Assembly (NCBI GenBank): GCA_016463765.1
Contig: JAEMQS010000018.1
Location: 1-64,000, forward strand
Length of the DNA: 64,000 nt
Source of the DNA: Solirubrobacteraceae bacterium
GTDB lineage: Bacteria; Actinomycetota; Thermoleophilia; Solirubrobacterales; Solirubrobacteraceae
Direction of reading: 5' to 3'
The position numbers and the translations under genes were made by a program. Below are positions 24,106-32,617 of this stretch, piece by piece. Positions within the stretch are counted from its first letter, which is position 1; the number at the start of each line of letters is the position of its first letter. The notes beneath the pieces are model-generated. The model worked only from the letters and a program-made list of their open reading frames with translations. It was not told the origin of the DNA and made no database searches.

Positions 24106-24704
24106 GACGACGAGGCGGCGAGCCGCTCCGCGCGCTCCTTCATCCCGCGCAGCATCTTCCGCTCCATCACGAGGGACCCGGGCTCCATCGGGAGCATCCC
24201 GACCCGGGCGCCGAGCGTCGGCAGCCGGAAGCGGTTGCGGCTGATGAGACGCGTGCGGCCCTCGCGCTCGGTCAGCACGAAGGTCCACACCCAGTTGCCG
24301 TCGGCCGCGAGCCAGGCGAGCACCCGCTGGGGTTCGACGCGTTCGACGCGCATGACGTTCTCGCCGTACCCGATGGTGTCGCCGACCTGCGGGTCCTGGA
24401 ACCGGTCGAGGACCTCGTCGGTGCTGTGCATGTTCAGCCCGAGCAGGTTCTCGATCCAGTCGTAGGTGTACGCACCGCCACGCGGCGCGGGACCCATCTG
24501 GGCGATCCAGGGCCAGACCGCCGCGGCCGGTGCGTCGATGGTGATCGCACGGGTGGACACCCCGTCGGCGTCGGGCAGCAGCTCGTCCCCCGGGAGGACG
24601 GCGGCGGCCTCCGCGGGCTCCGCGCCGTAGGTGAGGATCGGCTCGCGCAGCCAGCGCCAGTAGGCGGCCGCCAGCGCAGCGAGAAGGGCGACACGAGAGA
24701 GCAT
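24102..24704 (-). CDS. SRPBCC (START-like) superfamily protein
   Basis: A 200-residue protein. The N-terminal hydrophobic helix MLSRVALLAALAAAYWRWL precedes a helix-grip fold typical of SRPBCC proteins: ITIDAPAAAVWPWIAQMG, GAYTYDWIENLLGL, VGDTIGYGENVMRVERVEP, WVWTFVLTEREGRTRLISRNRFR and a final long amphipathic helix. This fold binds hydrophobic ligands. ATG 24704 starts the hydrophobic helix; upstream codons to 24755 overlap the divergent gene region. The ligand is unknown. Confidence 0.8.
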   Translation of the reverse strand: MLSRVALLAALAAAYWRWLREPILTYGAEPAEAAAVLPGDELLPDADGVSTRAITIDAPAAAVWPWIAQMGPAPRGGAYTYDWIENLLGLNMHSTDEVLDRFQDPQVGDTIGYGENVMRVERVEPQRVLAWLAADGNWVWTFVLTEREGRTRLISRNRFRLPTLGARVGMLPMEPGSLVMERKMLRGMKERAERLAASSS

Positions 24705-24777
24705 GGCCGCACGGTATGCCGTGCTTGAACCGCCGTCATCCCGGGTTTTCCGCAACCCGACGACTAATCTCCCGCAG

Positions 24778-25236
24778 GTGAGCTACACCACCGCCGAAGG
24801 CCACCAGCAGATCCTCGACGAGCTGGCGGCTGCGACGGACCGCCTCGCAGTGTCGCTCGCGTGCGTCGGCGCAGCGTACGACCTGCTCGACGAGCAGAGC
24901 GGCGACCGCCTCGAGACCGCGCTGTTCCGCCCGATCCAGCACGCGTATGGCACGGCGCAGCGCACGTACTCCGGCTTCGCCGCGCGGCACGGCCTGGAGG
25001 CGCGCAGCTTCGAGGAGGCATCGGCGGGCCACGTGTCCCAGGGCGCCCGTGCGTTCATCGACCGGGCCATGGACCAGGCCGCCGAGGCCGCGCACGTGAT
25101 CGCCGAGCTGCAGGACACCATGCTCCCGGTCGAGGTCGGCGACGCCGAGCTGCGTGCCGGCCTGGCGGAGGTCCGCGAGCGCGTCGAGGGTCTGCGTGCC
25201 GACGCGCGTGACTTCACGCGCACGCTCGGTCGATGA
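24778..25236 (+). CDS. hypothetical helical protein
   Basis: A 152-residue, almost wholly alpha-helical protein starting at GTG 24778 (VSYTTAEGHQQILDELAAAT). It has no membrane segments or recognised motif. Heptad-like patterns run through RDRLEVAL-type stretches and the C-terminal AELRAGLAEVRERVEGLRADA. The stop overlaps the ATG of the nitronate monooxygenase gene (ATGA), so both are probably in one operon. A role as a small four-helix accessory protein is possible but unsupported. Confidence 0.7.
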   Translation: MSYTTAEGHQQILDELAAATDRLAVSLACVGAAYDLLDEQSGDRLETALFRPIQHAYGTAQRTYSGFAARHGLEARSFEEASAGHVSQGARAFIDRAMDQAAEAAHVIAELQDTMLPVEVGDAELRAGLAEVRERVEGLRADARDFTRTLGR

Positions 25237-26288
25237 GCGTCACCCGGCTGTTCGGCATCGAGCACGCGGTCGTCCAAGGGCCGTTCGGCGGCGGACTGTC
25301 GTCGGTCGAGCTCGCGGGCGTGGTCTCCGACGCGGGCGGGCTCGGATCCTTCGGCGCCCACCACCTCGAACCGGCGGCGATCACCGAGGTCATCGGCCAG
25401 CTGCGCGCGCGGACGTCGCGGCCGTTCAACGTCAACCTGTGGGTCGACAACCACGACGCCGACGACGCCTGGCTCGCGTCCGACGCCTTCGACGCCCACG
25501 TCGCAGCGCTCACGCCGTGGTTCGACGAACTCGGGGTGACGCCGCCGCAGCGACCCGACCACGTCGTCATCCCCTTCATCGACCAGGCGGCCGCCGTGCT
25601 CGACGCGGCGCCGCCGGTCTTCAGCTTCGTCTTCGGCGTCCCCGACGACGGTTTGCTCGTCGCCTGCCGCGAGCGCGGGATCGTCACGGTCGGCACCGCG
25701 ACGACGGTGGACGAAGCCGTGGCGCTCGACGACGCCGGGGTGGACGCGATCGTCGCGACCGGCTTCGAGGCCGGCGGCCACCGCGTGTCGTGGCTGCGCA
25801 GCGCCGAGTCGTCGCTGACCGGGACCATGGCGCTCGTGCCGCAGGTCGCCGACGCGGTCAGCGTCCCCGTCATCGCCGCCGGCGGGATCGCCGACGCGCG
25901 CGGGGTCGCCGCCGCCCACGCGCTGGGCGCTGACGCCGTGCAGGTCGGCACCGCGTTCCTCGCGACCCGCGAGTCAAACACCACCGATGCGCACCGCGCC
26001 CTGCTCGGCACGCCCGAGTCCGCGCACACGGTGCTGACCCGCGCGTTCACCGGGCGGCTCGCACGCGGGTTCCCGAACCGGCTGCAGGCGGAGCTCGAGG
26101 CGAGTGCCACCGGCCCCGCGCCGTACCCGTTCCAGCACTGGCTGCTCGGGCACCTGCGCGAGGAGATCGTGCGGCAGGAGCGCACGGACCTCATCGCGCT
26201 GTGGGCCGGACAGGCCGCGCCGCTGGCCCGGTTGCGCAGCGCGGCGGACGTCTTCGCCGCGCTTGTGGCCTCGCCACACCGCGCCTGA
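25233..26288 (+). CDS. nitronate monooxygenase family FMN enzyme
   Basis: A 351-residue TIM-barrel flavoprotein of the NPD/nitronate monooxygenase group. Hallmarks are VVQGPFGGGLSSVELAGVVSDAGGLGSFG at the N-terminus, NVNLWV on strand 3, VATGFEAGGHRVSW with the active-site His, and the FMN phosphate-binding PVIAAGGIADARG and GADAVQVGTAFLATRES. The enzyme oxidises nitronates such as propionate-3-nitronate; some members act as enoyl reductases. It starts with an ATGA overlap to the preceding helical-protein gene. Confidence 0.9.
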   Translation: MSVTRLFGIEHAVVQGPFGGGLSSVELAGVVSDAGGLGSFGAHHLEPAAITEVIGQLRARTSRPFNVNLWVDNHDADDAWLASDAFDAHVAALTPWFDELGVTPPQRPDHVVIPFIDQAAAVLDAAPPVFSFVFGVPDDGLLVACRERGIVTVGTATTVDEAVALDDAGVDAIVATGFEAGGHRVSWLRSAESSLTGTMALVPQVADAVSVPVIAAGGIADARGVAAAHALGADAVQVGTAFLATRESNTTDAHRALLGTPESAHTVLTRAFTGRLARGFPNRLQAELEASATGPAPYPFQHWLLGHLREEIVRQERTDLIALWAGQAAPLARLRSAADVFAALVASPHRA

Positions 26289-26370
26289 CGCGGCTGTGAC
26301 GATCACCCCCTGACAGCCCGCGTCCTTCCGGGTACGGTGCGAGCACCGGGCGTCGGAGGAGAGGACACGC

Positions 26371-28596
26371 ATGGCCGAGGAGCTGCCCACGTACTGCCGG
26401 ATCTGCGAGCCGCTGTGCGGCATGGTCGCGACCGTCGAAGACGGGAAGCTCGTGCAGCTGCGGCCCGACCGCGACCACCCGGTCTCCAAGGGCTTCGCGT
26501 GTCCGAAGGGCATCGCGTTCACCGAGGTCGTCAACGACCCCGACCGCGTCACCCACCCGCTCAAGCGCCAGCCCGACGGCACCTTCGAGCGCGTGAGCTG
26601 GGATGACGCCATGCGCGACATCAAGGCCCGCATGCTGCGCATCCACAGCGAGCACGGCGCCGACGCGATCGGCTGGTACTGGGGCAACCCGGGCGCGTTC
26701 AGCGCGTCGCACACGCTGTGGGTCGCGGCGTTCATGCTCGGCCTGCGCTCGCCGCACCTCTACACCGCCGGCTCGCAGGACGTCAACAACCGCTTCGTCG
26801 CCAGCGAGTTCCTCTACGGCAACCCGACGACCGCGCCCGTGCCCGACCTGCACCGCGCCGACCTCGTCGTCATCGTCGGCGCGAACCCGCTGGTCTCGCA
26901 CGGCAGCGTGCTGACCGCGCCGCGGATCAAGGAGGAGCTGCACGGCGTCGTCGACCGCGGGGGTCGCGTCGTCGTGGTCGACCCCCGGCGGACCGAGACC
27001 GCCCGCGCCTTCGCGTGGCAGCCGATCCGCCCCGACGGCGACGTGTTCATGCTCCTCAGCCTGCTGCACGTGCTGTTCGAGGACGGGCTCGCCGACGACG
27101 CCGCCATCGCGGCGCAGGCGCGCGGGGCGGAGCAGCTCCGCGAGCTGGCCCGGCCGTTCACGCCGGAGTCCACGGCCGAGCGGACCGGCATCGCGCCCGA
27201 CACCCTGCGCGAGCTCGCCCGAGCACTGGCGACCACCGAGCGCGCCGCGATGTACGGGCGCATCGGCACGTCGCTCGGCCGCAGCGGCACCCTGACCACG
27301 ATGCTGCTCGACGCGGTGAACCTCGTCGCCGGCAACCTCGACCGCGAGGGCGGGTCGATGTTCGGGACGCTCGGCACCCCGTTCGAACGGACCGCGCTGC
27401 AGCTCATCAAGGCGCTCGTCCCCGTCGGCCACGACCGCGGTCCGCGCTCGCGGATCGGCGGGTTCCCGGCCGTGCTCGCCTCGCGTCCCGCGGCGATCAT
27501 GGCGAAGGAGATGACGACGCCGGGCAAGGGACAGCTCCGCGCGCTATTCGTCTCCGCCGGCAACCCCGTGCTCAGCTGCCCGAACGGCGACGAGCTCGAG
27601 GACGCGCTCGACACGCTCGACCTCCAGGTCGCCATCGACTTCTACGTCAACGAGACCCACGCGCACGCCGACTACGTCCTGCCCGCCACGACGATGTACG
27701 AGCGCCAGGACTTCCCGATCCCGTTCCAGACCCTGTCGCTCACGCCCTTCCGCCAGGGGACCGACGCCGTCATCCCGCCCGTCGGCGAGGCGCGCGAGGA
27801 GTGGGAGGTCATCGACGAGCTCGCCAGCGCGCTGTGGCGCCGCACCCCGATGTTCTTCGGCGCCGAGCTGGTGCGCCGCACCGGGATGCTGACGCCGCGC
27901 CGGGCCATGGACGCGGTCGTCCGCCTTGCCGAGGGCGGCGACCTCTTCGGCCTGCGCCGGGGCGGCCTGACGTTCGCCCGGCTGCTGCGCGACCTGCCCC
28001 ACGGCCAGGTCATCGCGCCGCACCTGCGCGCCGGGGCGCTGCGGACCGTGAACCTCCACGGCGACCGCAAGGTCCGCCTCGACGCCCCGCAGTTCGCGTC
28101 GGAGATCGCCCGCCTCGCCGAACGCCCTGGCGACGACCCCGCGTTCCCGCTGCGGCTCATCGGCATGCGCGAGCTGCGCAGCGAGAACTCGTGGATGCAC
28201 AACGCGCCGCTGCTGCTGCGCGGCGGGCGCAAGCACCTCGCCCGCATGCACCCTGACGACGCCGCCGCGGTGGGCGCGGCCGAGGGCGACCGGATCCGCG
28301 TGACCTCCAAGCACGGGGAGATCGAACTGGCCGTCACGCTGACCGACGACCTCGTCCCCGGGGTGATCGCGATCCCGCACGGCTGGGGCCACAAGGGCCG
28401 CGGCGGGTGGCGCAAGGCGAACACCGCCGACGCCGGCAGCGGCGGCGCGAACGTCAACCGGCTCATGAGCAGCGACCCCGCCGACGTCGAGCCGGTCGCC
28501 GGCATGGCGAACCTCACCGGTGTGCCGGTCCGCGCGGAGGTGGTCGCGCCCGCGGCCCAGGCACCCGAGCGGGAGGCTGCCACACTGGGGGCATGA
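26371..28596 (+). CDS. molybdopterin-dependent oxidoreductase (FdhF/NapA-like)
   Basis: A 741-residue member of the DMSO reductase superfamily. The N-terminal [4Fe-4S] motif is CRICEPLCGM (C9, C12, C16) with C44 in FACPKG. The molybdopterin-binding domains follow: WYWGNPGAFS, the loop GSQDVNNRFVASEFLYGNP, VVIVGANPLVSHGS, and the C-terminal dinucleotide-binding barrel with RSENSWMHN and IPHGWGHKGRGG. No Sec or Cys is evident at the metal-ligand loop, unlike formate dehydrogenases. The start follows GGAGGAGAGG. No membrane or electron-transfer subunit is nearby; the next small gene overlaps by ATGA. The substrate is unknown. Confidence 0.88.
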   Translation: MAEELPTYCRICEPLCGMVATVEDGKLVQLRPDRDHPVSKGFACPKGIAFTEVVNDPDRVTHPLKRQPDGTFERVSWDDAMRDIKARMLRIHSEHGADAIGWYWGNPGAFSASHTLWVAAFMLGLRSPHLYTAGSQDVNNRFVASEFLYGNPTTAPVPDLHRADLVVIVGANPLVSHGSVLTAPRIKEELHGVVDRGGRVVVVDPRRTETARAFAWQPIRPDGDVFMLLSLLHVLFEDGLADDAAIAAQARGAEQLRELARPFTPESTAERTGIAPDTLRELARALATTERAAMYGRIGTSLGRSGTLTTMLLDAVNLVAGNLDREGGSMFGTLGTPFERTALQLIKALVPVGHDRGPRSRIGGFPAVLASRPAAIMAKEMTTPGKGQLRALFVSAGNPVLSCPNGDELEDALDTLDLQVAIDFYVNETHAHADYVLPATTMYERQDFPIPFQTLSLTPFRQGTDAVIPPVGEAREEWEVIDELASALWRRTPMFFGAELVRRTGMLTPRRAMDAVVRLAEGGDLFGLRRGGLTFARLLRDLPHGQVIAPHLRAGALRTVNLHGDRKVRLDAPQFASEIARLAERPGDDPAFPLRLIGMRELRSENSWMHNAPLLLRGGRKHLARMHPDDAAAVGAAEGDRIRVTSKHGEIELAVTLTDDLVPGVIAIPHGWGHKGRGGWRKANTADAGSGGANVNRLMSSDPADVEPVAGMANLTGVPVRAEVVAPAAQAPEREAATLGA

Positions 28597-28886
28597 CCCA
28601 GATCGCGCGCATCTCCGTCGGCGACTCGCAGTACGACGACCGGCTCTGGAAGCTCCTCGTCGACACCGGGATCGAGCCCGAGGAGTTCGAGGACCTCGAG
28701 TACTTCTCGCTCATCCCGTTCTTCGTGATCGCCGGCGCGTCGGTGGAGACCCACGTGCGCGCCCACGGCGACCACTTCCACTTCGAGGGCGTCACGCTGA
28801 ACGTGCCCGACGAGCTGGAGGAGATGTTCTTCGCCGTCCTGCCGCAGATGCTCGGCCAGGTCACGGATACCGAGCCCGAGGCGTAA
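28593..28886 (+). CDS. hypothetical protein coupled to the molybdoenzyme
   Basis: A 97-residue acidic protein (MTQIARISVGDSQYDDRLW) coupled to the molybdoenzyme gene by an ATGA overlap. It is predicted alpha/beta, with the central hydrophobic FSLIPFFVIAGASVETHVRAHG and two conserved-looking histidines in HGDHFHFEG. It has no signal peptide, CxxC motif or family I recognise. The tight coupling suggests a partner, chaperone or regulator, but there is no direct evidence. Confidence 0.7.
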   Translation: MTQIARISVGDSQYDDRLWKLLVDTGIEPEEFEDLEYFSLIPFFVIAGASVETHVRAHGDHFHFEGVTLNVPDELEEMFFAVLPQMLGQVTDTEPEA

Positions 28887-28915
28887 GTCCCGGCGCGCAC
28901 GCCGGTTGTCCCGGT

Positions 28916-30313
28916 GTGCGCACGCTGGTTCTCACCGCCCTTCTGACCCTCGCCGCGGCGGTCCCCGCCACCGCGGCCGAGTTCCAGGTCGACAGCACCG
29001 CGCCCGGGAACGGCAACTGCGCCGCGCCCGGTCAGTGCACGCTGCGCCAGGCGATCGCGGACGCCAAGACGGCGCCGGGACGCGACACCATCCGCGTCCC
29101 GCCCGGCACGTACGACCAGACCGGCCAGGACCTCATCGTGTCCATCGGCGAGCAGGTCGAGATCGTCGGCGCCGATCCGCGCACCACCGTGATCCGTGAG
29201 GTCAGCGGCGGCGACGGCCGCGTCTTCCTCGTCGAGCAGGACGCGACGCTCGACCTGTCCGGCGTGACCCTCACCGGGTCGCGCAACGCGTCAGCCGTGC
29301 TGCTGTTCGGCTCGGGCATGACCTTCCGGGCGACGAACGTGGTCTTCACCGGGAACACCGCGACCAACGGCGCCGCCATCGACGCGACAGGCGGTGCGGT
29401 GGAGCTGGCCCGCAGCACGCTCACGGGCAACGTCGCGACCGGGAAGGGCGGCGCGATCTACCTCGGCGGCGCCGGGTCACGGGTGACCGCCGTGAACACG
29501 ACCATCTCCGGCAACACGGCACCCGACGGGGCGGGCATCGCCGCGGATCAGGGCCTGGCGACCGTGCGCGGAACGACAGTCGCGAACAACACCGGGGCGC
29601 CCGACGTCCGGGGCGCGATCGCGGCGCACGCGTCGATCGTCGGCTCGTGCGCTGGGGCGATCGGGAGCCTCGGGGCGAACGCCAGCGCCGACCCCGCGTG
29701 CGCGATGGAGCGCACCGCGCCGCTGCAGCTCGGCGCCGTGGGCGACCACGGCGGAGCAACGTCGACCATGGTCCCGGCGGCCGGTAGCCCGGCGGTCGAT
29801 GCCGACCCGTCGTGCGCGGCGGGCACGTCGGACCAGCGCGGTCTCGCCCGGCCGCAGGGCGCGGCCTGCGACGCCGGTGCCGTCGAGGTGCCCGCCCCCG
29901 GCATGGCGCCGCCGCCGTCCACCACGCCCGTGCCCTTCGCCCTCACCGCGCTGCGCGTCACCCCGAACCCCTGGCGGATCGCCCGGGGCGCGGCCCTCAT
30001 CACGGTCCGCGCGAACATCGCCGGCACCGTGCGGTTCACCGTCCAGCGGGCGCGTGGCGGGCGGCGCGTGGGTGGCCGCTGCGCCGCGCCGACCCGGGCC
30101 AACCGCCGCCGCGCGGCGTGCACGCGCTTCGTCGCGGTCCGCGGGAGCTTCACCCGGGCGGTCGGGCCCGGCACCACCACGATCCGGTTCGCCGGGCGTC
30201 TCGGCGGTCGGCAGCTCGGGGTCGGCCGCTACCGCCTCACCGCCCGCGCGAGCGCCGGCGAGGCCACCCGCCGCGCGGGGTTCACCGTGGTGCGGGCCGC
30301 GCGCCGCCGCTGA
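28916..30313 (+). CDS. secreted parallel beta-helix protein
   Basis: A 465-residue exported protein beginning at GTG 28916 (VRTLVLTALLTLAAAVPATAAE signal). The mature start DSTAPGNGNCAAPGQCTLRQAI is the common opening of bacterial right-handed beta-helix proteins with a choice-of-anchor Q region (SPAVDADPSC...DQRGLARPQG...CDAGAVE). Residues 340 to the end are an Arg-rich beta-sandwich (RFTVQRARGGRRVGGRC and GVGRYRLTARASAG) that recurs in related secreted proteins of this lineage. No clear catalytic residues for a polysaccharide lyase are visible, so a structural or adhesive role is likely. Confidence 0.8.
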   Translation: MRTLVLTALLTLAAAVPATAAEFQVDSTAPGNGNCAAPGQCTLRQAIADAKTAPGRDTIRVPPGTYDQTGQDLIVSIGEQVEIVGADPRTTVIREVSGGDGRVFLVEQDATLDLSGVTLTGSRNASAVLLFGSGMTFRATNVVFTGNTATNGAAIDATGGAVELARSTLTGNVATGKGGAIYLGGAGSRVTAVNTTISGNTAPDGAGIAADQGLATVRGTTVANNTGAPDVRGAIAAHASIVGSCAGAIGSLGANASADPACAMERTAPLQLGAVGDHGGATSTMVPAAGSPAVDADPSCAAGTSDQRGLARPQGAACDAGAVEVPAPGMAPPPSTTPVPFALTALRVTPNPWRIARGAALITVRANIAGTVRFTVQRARGGRRVGGRCAAPTRANRRRAACTRFVAVRGSFTRAVGPGTTTIRFAGRLGGRQLGVGRYRLTARASAGEATRRAGFTVVRAARRR

Positions 30314-30364
30314 TCGCCGAGAGACGCGGATTATCACTACGGCACGCGAGGTTGCCCGTTACGG

Positions 30365-30378
30365 GTACCGATCTGTAC
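30365..30378. promoter_or_regulatory. GTAC-N6-GTAC dyad upstream of the polyester hydrolase
   Basis: The 14-bp GTACCGATCTGTAC lies 70 bp before the polyester-hydrolase start codon, within GGTAC-CGATCT-GTACC. It has the same architecture as the tandem dyads upstream of livG at 10665-10696. It could be a regulator site, but the tetramer is common in Tyr-rich coding sequence, so confidence is limited. Confidence 0.4.
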
Positions 30379-30447
30379 CGTGCCCGCGCGCCCTGTCCGG
30401 CGTTCCCTGTCCACGGCAGCTCCGCTGCCTGTCTCACGAGGTTCTCG

Positions 30448-31305
30448 ATGCGCCTTCGCCATCTCCTGATGGCCGCGTTTGCGCTGCTCGCATTCGCGGT
30501 CACACCGGCCCCTGCCGCCGCCAACCCCTTCGCCAAGGGCCCCGACCCCACCGCCGCGTCGGTCCGCGCCGCCCAGGGTCCCTACGCCGTGACCGCCGTC
30601 CGCGTCACCGAGGCCGCGTCCAACGGCTTCGGGACCGGCATGATCTGGCGGCCGGTGACCACGACCGGTGAGAAGTTCGGCATCGTCGCCATGGCGCCCG
30701 GCTTCACCGAGGACATGACCGCCACCGGCTGGCTCGGCCAGAAGCTCGCCTCGAACGGCTTCGTCGTCATGGCGTTCAACACGAACACCCCGTTCGACCT
30801 GCCCCCGAGCCGCGGCAAGGCGCTGCTGCTCGCGCTCGACCACATGAAGGTCGCGGCCTCGACGAAGAACATCGTCGACCCGACCCGCCAGGCGGTCGTC
30901 GGCCACTCCATGGGCGGCGGCGGCACGCTCTCGGCCTCGAAGGCCCGCCCCGCGCTGAAGGCCGCCGTCGGCCTCGCCTCGTGGCACCAGGACGGCACCT
31001 GGCCCGAGATCACGGTGCCGAACCTCCAGATCGGCATCGCGGACGACGTCATCGCGCCGACCTTCATGCACGTCATCCCGTTCCACCGCTCGATCCCGGC
31101 CACGACGCCGAAGGCCTACATCGAGTACCCCAGCGGCGGGCATTTCGCGACCAACAGCTACACGCCGCGCAACATGGCGAGCGTGCTGACCTGGCTCAAG
31201 CGCTTCGTCGACGACGACACGCGCTACTCGCAGTTCATCTGCCCCGGACCCGCGGCGCTGAACGCCGGCGAGTTCTCGACGTACAGCTCCAGCTGCCCCT
31301 TCTAG
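30448..31305 (+). CDS. secreted cutinase/PETase-like polyester hydrolase
   Basis: A 285-residue exported alpha/beta hydrolase. The signal peptide is about residues 1-25; the mature protein starts ANPFAKGPDPT, almost identical in pattern to actinobacterial cutinases and PET hydrolases. The catalytic triad is Ser154 (GHSMGGGG), Asp200 (DDVIAPT) and His232 (GGHFATN). Oxyanion-hole positions are Phe86 (APGFT, usually Tyr) and Met155. The conserved Trp is in ASWHQDG. The C-terminal KRFVDDDTRYSQFICPGP and SSSCPF supply the disulfide pair Cys265-Cys283. A role in hydrolysing cutin, suberin-like or other polyesters outside the cell is inferred from family. An ACGAGG ribosome site precedes ATG 30448. 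Confidence 0.92.
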   Translation: MRLRHLLMAAFALLAFAVTPAPAAANPFAKGPDPTAASVRAAQGPYAVTAVRVTEAASNGFGTGMIWRPVTTTGEKFGIVAMAPGFTEDMTATGWLGQKLASNGFVVMAFNTNTPFDLPPSRGKALLLALDHMKVAASTKNIVDPTRQAVVGHSMGGGGTLSASKARPALKAAVGLASWHQDGTWPEITVPNLQIGIADDVIAPTFMHVIPFHRSIPATTPKAYIEYPSGGHFATNSYTPRNMASVLTWLKRFVDDDTRYSQFICPGPAALNAGEFSTYSSSCPF

Positions 31306-31321
31306 CGGGGTAGCTCGCGCG

Positions 31322-31356
31322 GCGTCCCGCGGCCCCCAGACCGGGCCGCGGGACGC
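31322..31356. terminator. strong bidirectional hairpin terminator
   Basis: A 14-bp perfect GC-rich stem (31322-31335 and 31343-31356) with a 7-nt loop, CCAGACC, lies between the convergent polyester hydrolase and acyl-CoA dehydrogenase genes. Confidence 0.8.
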
Positions 31357-31391
31357 GCGCACGCTTGGTGGAAGGAGCTACAAGCCCTGCC

Positions 31392-32555
31392 TCACAAGCC
31401 CATCGTCTTGCCGATGAGCTCCTTCATGATCTCGTTCGTGCCCGCGTAGATCCGGCCGACGCGCGCGTCGATCCACGCCTGGCCGATCTTGTACTCCTTG
31501 GTGTAGCCGTAGCCGCCGTGCAGCTGCAGGCACTCGTCGGCGACCTTGCAGAGCAGATCGGTCGTGTAGTACTTGGCCATCGCGGCCTCGTCGACCCCGC
31601 ACGTGCCGGCGACGTACTTGCTGATGCACTGGTCGACGAAGGCCCGGGTGATCGTGATCTCCGTCTTCATCTCGGCCATCTTGAAGCGGGAGTTCTGGAA
31701 CGTCCCGATCGGGCGGCCGAACGCCTTGCGCTCCTTGACGTACTCCAGCGTCTGCGCCAGGACCGTCTCGCAGCCCGCGACCGAGCTGACGGCGAGCGTC
31801 AGGCGCTCCGGCACCAGGCGGGCGACGAGCTGGTAGAAGCCCGAGCCCTCCTCGCCGAGGAGGTTCTCCGCGGGGACGACGCAGTCGTTGAAGAACAGCT
31901 CCGCGGTGTCCGACGCGTGCTGGCCGAGCTTCTCGATCTGCTTGCCGCGCTCGAAGCCGTCGAACCCGCGCTCGACGATGAAGAGCGACAGGCCGCCGTG
32001 CGGGTCGTCGCTCGTGCGCGCGGCGACGATGACGAGGTCGGCGTTGATGCCGTTCGTGATGAACGTCTTCGCGCCGTTGAGGATGTACGTGTCGCCGTCG
32101 CGCTTCGCGCTGGTCGCGATCGCGGCGAGGTCGGAGCCCGTGCCCGGCTCGGTCATCGCGACCGCGGCGATGAGCTCGCCCGACGCCATGCCCGGCAGCC
32201 AGCGCGCCTTCTGCTCCTCGGTGCAGCTCGCCATGAAGTAGGGCAGGCAGACGTCGGTGTGCAGCAGCGGGCCCGCCCACGCGTCGCCGACCCCGGAGGT
32301 CGCGGCCTCCTCCATGAGGACGACGTTGAAGCGCCAGTCGTCGACGCCCTGCCCGCCGTACTCCTCGGGCACCTCCATCGCCAGGAAGCCGTGCTCGGCG
32401 GCCTTGGCGAACATCTCGCGCGGGATGATCCCCGCCGCGTTCCAGTCGTCGTAGTGCGGCTTGACCTCCGCCTCGAGGAAGCGGCGGAAGCTCTCGCGGT
32501 AGTCGTCGTGCTCGGACTCGAAGATCGTGCGTCCGGAAGTGGTGGCTGTGGCCAT
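31392..32555 (-). CDS. acyl-CoA dehydrogenase, LCAD/IVD-type
   Basis: A 387-residue FAD enzyme introducing the alpha-beta double bond in acyl-CoA. The flavin signature is AVAMTEPGTGSD at 131-142. The C-terminal RIYAGTNEIMKELIGKTMGL has Ala where medium-chain enzymes carry the catalytic Glu (YEGT). As in long-chain and isovaleryl-CoA dehydrogenases, the base is probably Glu250 in VPERLTLAV. Start 32555 gives MATATTSGRT; upstream codons overlap the promoter region. A TetR gene is divergent 62 bp away and likely regulates it. Confidence 0.93.
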   Translation of the reverse strand: MATATTSGRTIFESEHDDYRESFRRFLEAEVKPHYDDWNAAGIIPREMFAKAAEHGFLAMEVPEEYGGQGVDDWRFNVVLMEEAATSGVGDAWAGPLLHTDVCLPYFMASCTEEQKARWLPGMASGELIAAVAMTEPGTGSDLAAIATSAKRDGDTYILNGAKTFITNGINADLVIVAARTSDDPHGGLSLFIVERGFDGFERGKQIEKLGQHASDTAELFFNDCVVPAENLLGEEGSGFYQLVARLVPERLTLAVSSVAGCETVLAQTLEYVKERKAFGRPIGTFQNSRFKMAEMKTEITITRAFVDQCISKYVAGTCGVDEAAMAKYYTTDLLCKVADECLQLHGGYGYTKEYKIGQAWIDARVGRIYAGTNEIMKELIGKTMGL

Positions 32556-32617
32556 GGCCTCAGGATACATACCGAACGCTTGCTTTGTAGATATCTGTGT
32601 AGGGTCGGAGACGCCCG

